DNA of 64,000 nt. It comes from an uncultured Lachnoclostridium sp. GTDB taxonomy: Bacteria; Bacillota; Clostridia; Lachnospirales; Lachnospiraceae. How positions within the stretch are numbered: position 1 is the first letter of the stretch; every line of letters starts with the position of its first letter. The DNA lies in contig CAJMFH010000009.1 of the NCBI GenBank assembly GCA_905212635.1, positions 1 through 64,000 of the forward strand, read 5' to 3'. Below the pieces are notes generated by a model that worked only from the letters and a program-made list of their open reading frames with translations, made no database searches and was not told the DNA's origin. Made by a program: the position numbers and the translations under genes. Positions 61,408 to 64,000 of this stretch are shown here, piece by piece.

Positions 61408-62877
61408 ATGTTGTTAGAAAAAATTAAAAAATATGCGGCGGATTACGATGTGATTCCGGTAAAAAAAGAAATTTATGCGGATCTTGTGACGCCCATTGCG
61501 CTGTTGCAGAAAATTGCGGCAAAGAAGAAACGTTTTTACCTTCTGGAAAGTGTAGAAGGTGGAGAAAAATGGGGACGTTATTCTTTTCTTGGTTACGATC
61601 CGGTGATGCGGGTGTCCTGCTTCCGGGATAAGGTTGTGATTGAAGAAAAGGGAGAAAAAAAGACGATCACGACAAAGGATTCTTTTCAGGTGATCCGGGA
61701 TATTTTAAAGCAGTACCGTTCGCCGAAGATGGAAGATATGCCGCCGTTTACCGGAGGATTTGTTGGATATTTTGCGTATGCGATGATCGAGCATGCAGAG
61801 CCGGTGCTAAATATCAAGCGCGGCGAATTTAATGATTATGATCTGATGCTTTTTGATAAGGTGATTGCGTACGATCAATTAAAACAAAAGATCATTGTGG
61901 TAGGAAATGTAAAGACCAAAGGGGATTTACAGCAGAATCTGCAAAAGGCAGAAAAAGAGATTGATGATATTATCACTATGATTCAGGAGGAGACAAAATT
62001 ACCGGAATTTCCTTCTTATGATAAAGTAAAATTTGAATGTAATGTATCGGAAAAAGAATATGAAGATATTGTTGAGAAGACAAAAGAATATATCCGCGAT
62101 GGAGATATTTTTCAGGCGGTAATCTCCAGACGATTTGTCAGTCCGTACGAAGGAAGCCTGATTCAGCCGTACCGTGTGCTTCGGACGACAAATTCTTCTC
62201 CATACATGGTTTATATGAATCTGGATGATGTGGAGATTATGAGTACTTCGCCGGAGACGCTGGTTCGCTTGCAGGATGGCAGGTTGACGACATTTCCGGT
62301 GGCAGGATCGAGACCAAGAGGAAAAGATGAAGCGGAAGATGAAGCACTTGTTAAAGATCTTCTCAGTGATGAAAAAGAATTGTCAGAGCATAATATGCTC
62401 GTTGATCTGGGACGAAACGATCTGGGACGTATCGCAGAATTTGGTACGGTGGATGTGACGAAATATATGATGATCCATAAATATTCGAAGATCATGCATA
62501 TTTGTTCACAGGTGGAAGCGGATATCCGGGAGGATGCTGATGCACTGGATGCCGTGAAATCGGTACTGCCGGCGGGGACCTTGTCAGGTGCACCGAAGAT
62601 CCGGGCGTGCGAGATCATTGACGAACTGGAAAGCGAACCGCGTGGAATTTACGGAGGGGCACTTGGATATCTCGATTTCAGCGGCAACTTAGATACCTGT
62701 ATCGCCATTCGTATGGCGGTAAAGAAGGACGGAAAAGTCTATGTACAGGCAGGAGGCGGCATCGTCGCTGACAGCCAGCCACGATTGGAGTACGAAGAAT
62801 CCGGCAACAAAGCAAGAGCAGTGATTGACGCAATACAAAATGCAGGAAAAGATATGACAGGAGGTTTGATGATATGA
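61408..62877 (+). CDS. trpE: Anthranilate synthase component I
   Basis: Converts chorismate (with ammonia from TrpG) to anthranilate, first step to tryptophan. The 489-residue protein has the N-terminal LLESVEGGEKWGRYSFLG segment carrying the Trp feedback site (LLES) and the chorismate-binding core (FQAVISRRF, DLGRNDLGRI, AGTLSGAPKIRA, QAGGGIVADS). ATG at 61408 is 9 nt after GGAG; the ATG at 61399 touches it. Controlled by the T-box. Confidence 0.96.
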   Translation: MLLEKIKKYAADYDVIPVKKEIYADLVTPIALLQKIAAKKKRFYLLESVEGGEKWGRYSFLGYDPVMRVSCFRDKVVIEEKGEKKTITTKDSFQVIRDILKQYRSPKMEDMPPFTGGFVGYFAYAMIEHAEPVLNIKRGEFNDYDLMLFDKVIAYDQLKQKIIVVGNVKTKGDLQQNLQKAEKEIDDIITMIQEETKLPEFPSYDKVKFECNVSEKEYEDIVEKTKEYIRDGDIFQAVISRRFVSPYEGSLIQPYRVLRTTNSSPYMVYMNLDDVEIMSTSPETLVRLQDGRLTTFPVAGSRPRGKDEAEDEALVKDLLSDEKELSEHNMLVDLGRNDLGRIAEFGTVDVTKYMMIHKYSKIMHICSQVEADIREDADALDAVKSVLPAGTLSGAPKIRACEIIDELESEPRGIYGGALGYLDFSGNLDTCIAIRMAVKKDGKVYVQAGGGIVADSQPRLEYEESGNKARAVIDAIQNAGKDMTGGLMI

Positions 62878-63443
62878 TTCTCTTAATTGATAATTATGAC
62901 AGTTTTTCTTATAACCTCGTTCAGCTGATCGGGGAAATCAATCCGGATATTAAAGTAATCCGAAACGATGAGAAAACCGTGGAGGAGATCCGGGCGATGA
63001 AACCAAGTCATATCATTTTGTCACCAGGGCCGGGGTATCCGAAAGATGCCGGTGTGTGTGAAGATGTGATTCGCAGTTTGGGCGGCGAGATACCGATCCT
63101 GGGCGTGTGTCTGGGACATCAGGCAATCTGTGAAGTATTTGGAGCTACCATCTGTCATGCGAAACAATTGATGCATGGAAAAAAGAGCAATGTAAAAATT
63201 GATACCGAAGATCCAATTTTCCAAAATCTTCCAGAACGAATCGACGTGGCAAGATATCATTCTTTGATTGCGGACATTGAGACGGTTCCGGAGGAACTTA
63301 AAGTCATTTCCGTTGATGACAATCAGGAAGTAATGGCAGTAAAACACAGAGAAAAAAAGATTTATGGATTACAGTTTCATCCAGAATCGATTCTGACACC
63401 GGATGGCAGAGTGATCTTAAACAATTTTTTAACTACAATATAA
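62874..63443 (+). CDS. trpG: Anthranilate synthase component II (glutamine amidotransferase)
   Basis: Class I glutaminase supplying ammonia to TrpE. The 189-residue protein has LLIDNYDSFSYNL at the start, the nucleophile in GVCLGHQAI and the His-Glu pair in LQFHPESILTP. Overlaps trpE by 4 nt. Stand-alone, not fused to trpD; it might also serve folate synthesis (pabA), but the operon points to tryptophan. Confidence 0.95.
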   Translation: MILLIDNYDSFSYNLVQLIGEINPDIKVIRNDEKTVEEIRAMKPSHIILSPGPGYPKDAGVCEDVIRSLGGEIPILGVCLGHQAICEVFGATICHAKQLMHGKKSNVKIDTEDPIFQNLPERIDVARYHSLIADIETVPEELKVISVDDNQEVMAVKHREKKIYGLQFHPESILTPDGRVILNNFLTTI

Positions 63444-63462
63444 TTTCAAGGAGGCATTTATC

Positions 63463-64000
63463 ATGGTAATCAAAGAGGCAATTCATGAGGTAATTAATGG
63501 AAAAGATTTAAGTTATGAGATGGCGCAGGGTGCGATGAAGGAAATTATGTCCGGGGAAGCATCCCAGATATTGATGGCAACCTATCTTACGGCACTTCGT
63601 ATGAAAGGCGAAACCATTACCGAGATTACAGCATCTGCACAGGCCATGCGTGATCTAGGTGTACATTTGGCACCGGATTATGATGTCCTTGAAATCGTAG
63701 GAACCGGCGGAGATGAAGTGGGAACCTTTAACATTTCCACCACATCCGCATTTGTTATCGCTGCCGCAGGAATCCCGGTGGCAAAACATGGAAACCGAAG
63801 CGTCTCCAGCAAAAGCGGTGCCGCAGATGTTCTGGAAAGTTTGGGAGCAGACATTACAATTGATGATAAAAAGAGCAAAGAGGTTCTTGATAAAGTAAAA
63901 ATGAGTTTCTTGTTTGCACAGTACTATCATTCTTCCATGAAAAATGTCGGCCCGGTTCGAAAAGAAATGGGGGAGCGTACGATATTCAATATCCTTGGCC
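63463..64000 (+). CDS. trpD: Anthranilate phosphoribosyltransferase (3' partial)
   Basis: Adds phosphoribose to anthranilate. The window ends after ~179 codons. Visible are the PRPP-binding VGTGGDEVGTFNIST and KHGNRSVSSKSGAADVLE, both diagnostic. AAGGAGG precedes the ATG at 63463. Third gene of the T-box-controlled trp operon, 19 nt after trpG. Confidence 0.95.
   Translation, partial: MVIKEAIHEVINGKDLSYEMAQGAMKEIMSGEASQILMATYLTALRMKGETITEITASAQAMRDLGVHLAPDYDVLEIVGTGGDEVGTFNISTTSAFVIAAAGIPVAKHGNRSVSSKSGAADVLESLGADITIDDKKSKEVLDKVKMSFLFAQYYHSSMKNVGPVRKEMGERTIFNILG

Overview
The window looks like chromosome of a spore-forming, low-to-moderate GC Firmicute of the class Clostridia, most likely a gut Lachnospiraceae. 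Pointers are the sporulation protease SpoIVB and a GerM-type lipoprotein, the anaerobic ribonucleotide reductase NrdDG, a flavodiiron protein, a glmS ribozyme, a tryptophan T-box, strong AGGAGG ribosome binding sites, and a secreted xylanase and esterase. Genus is inference only.

Layout. 1-4.6 kb: 3' end of a coiled-coil/acetyltransferase fusion, tyrA, a flavodiiron protein, a phosphoribosyltransferase-like protein and a small membrane protein. 4.7-10.8 kb: tRNA-Leu, a PrsA/SurA-like lipid-anchored or membrane-anchored foldase, single-chain purL and an AraC regulator. 10.9-14 kb: two secreted carbohydrate-active proteins (feruloyl-esterase-like and GH10 xylanase). 14-22 kb: maf, tRNA-Gly, a 1301-residue Ig-like surface protein, recN and spoIVB. 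22-27.2 kb: a NarL-type two-component system divergent from a three-gene ABC exporter (Lnr-like layout). 28-33 kb: nrdD-nrdG-dut-pap operon behind a promoter with NrdR-like boxes. 32.9-35.1 kb: glmS with its ribozyme.

35.2-44.3 kb is the most unusual part: a toxin/immunity island. A large secreted protein is followed by a lipoprotein with a transglutaminase-like domain whose reading frame continues, across two in-frame stop codons, into a membrane-hairpin, Gly/Ser linker and AT-rich C-terminal toxin-like tip. Behind it lie a candidate immunity gene and a graveyard of toxin-gene fragments in the same order as in the parent gene, each next to an orphan immunity-like gene.

44.5-56.5 kb returns to core genes: aroB, yraN, der, plsY, gpsA, a YdcZ-type transporter, comEA, an OmpR/histidine kinase pair with a GerMN lipoprotein, comEC and holA, then tRNA-Ser. 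56.9-60.9 kb is a small accessory segment next to that tRNA (micro-proteins, a ribbon-helix-helix-like protein, an HEGAH membrane protein, an AraC/GyrI-like regulator and a two-gene ABC exporter). 61.0-64.0 kb is the T-box-controlled trpE-trpG-trpD operon, cut by the window end.

Coordinates for starts were corrected from the longest open frame where a ribosome binding site favoured an internal codon; such choices are stated. Family names come from recalled motifs; no database search was run.
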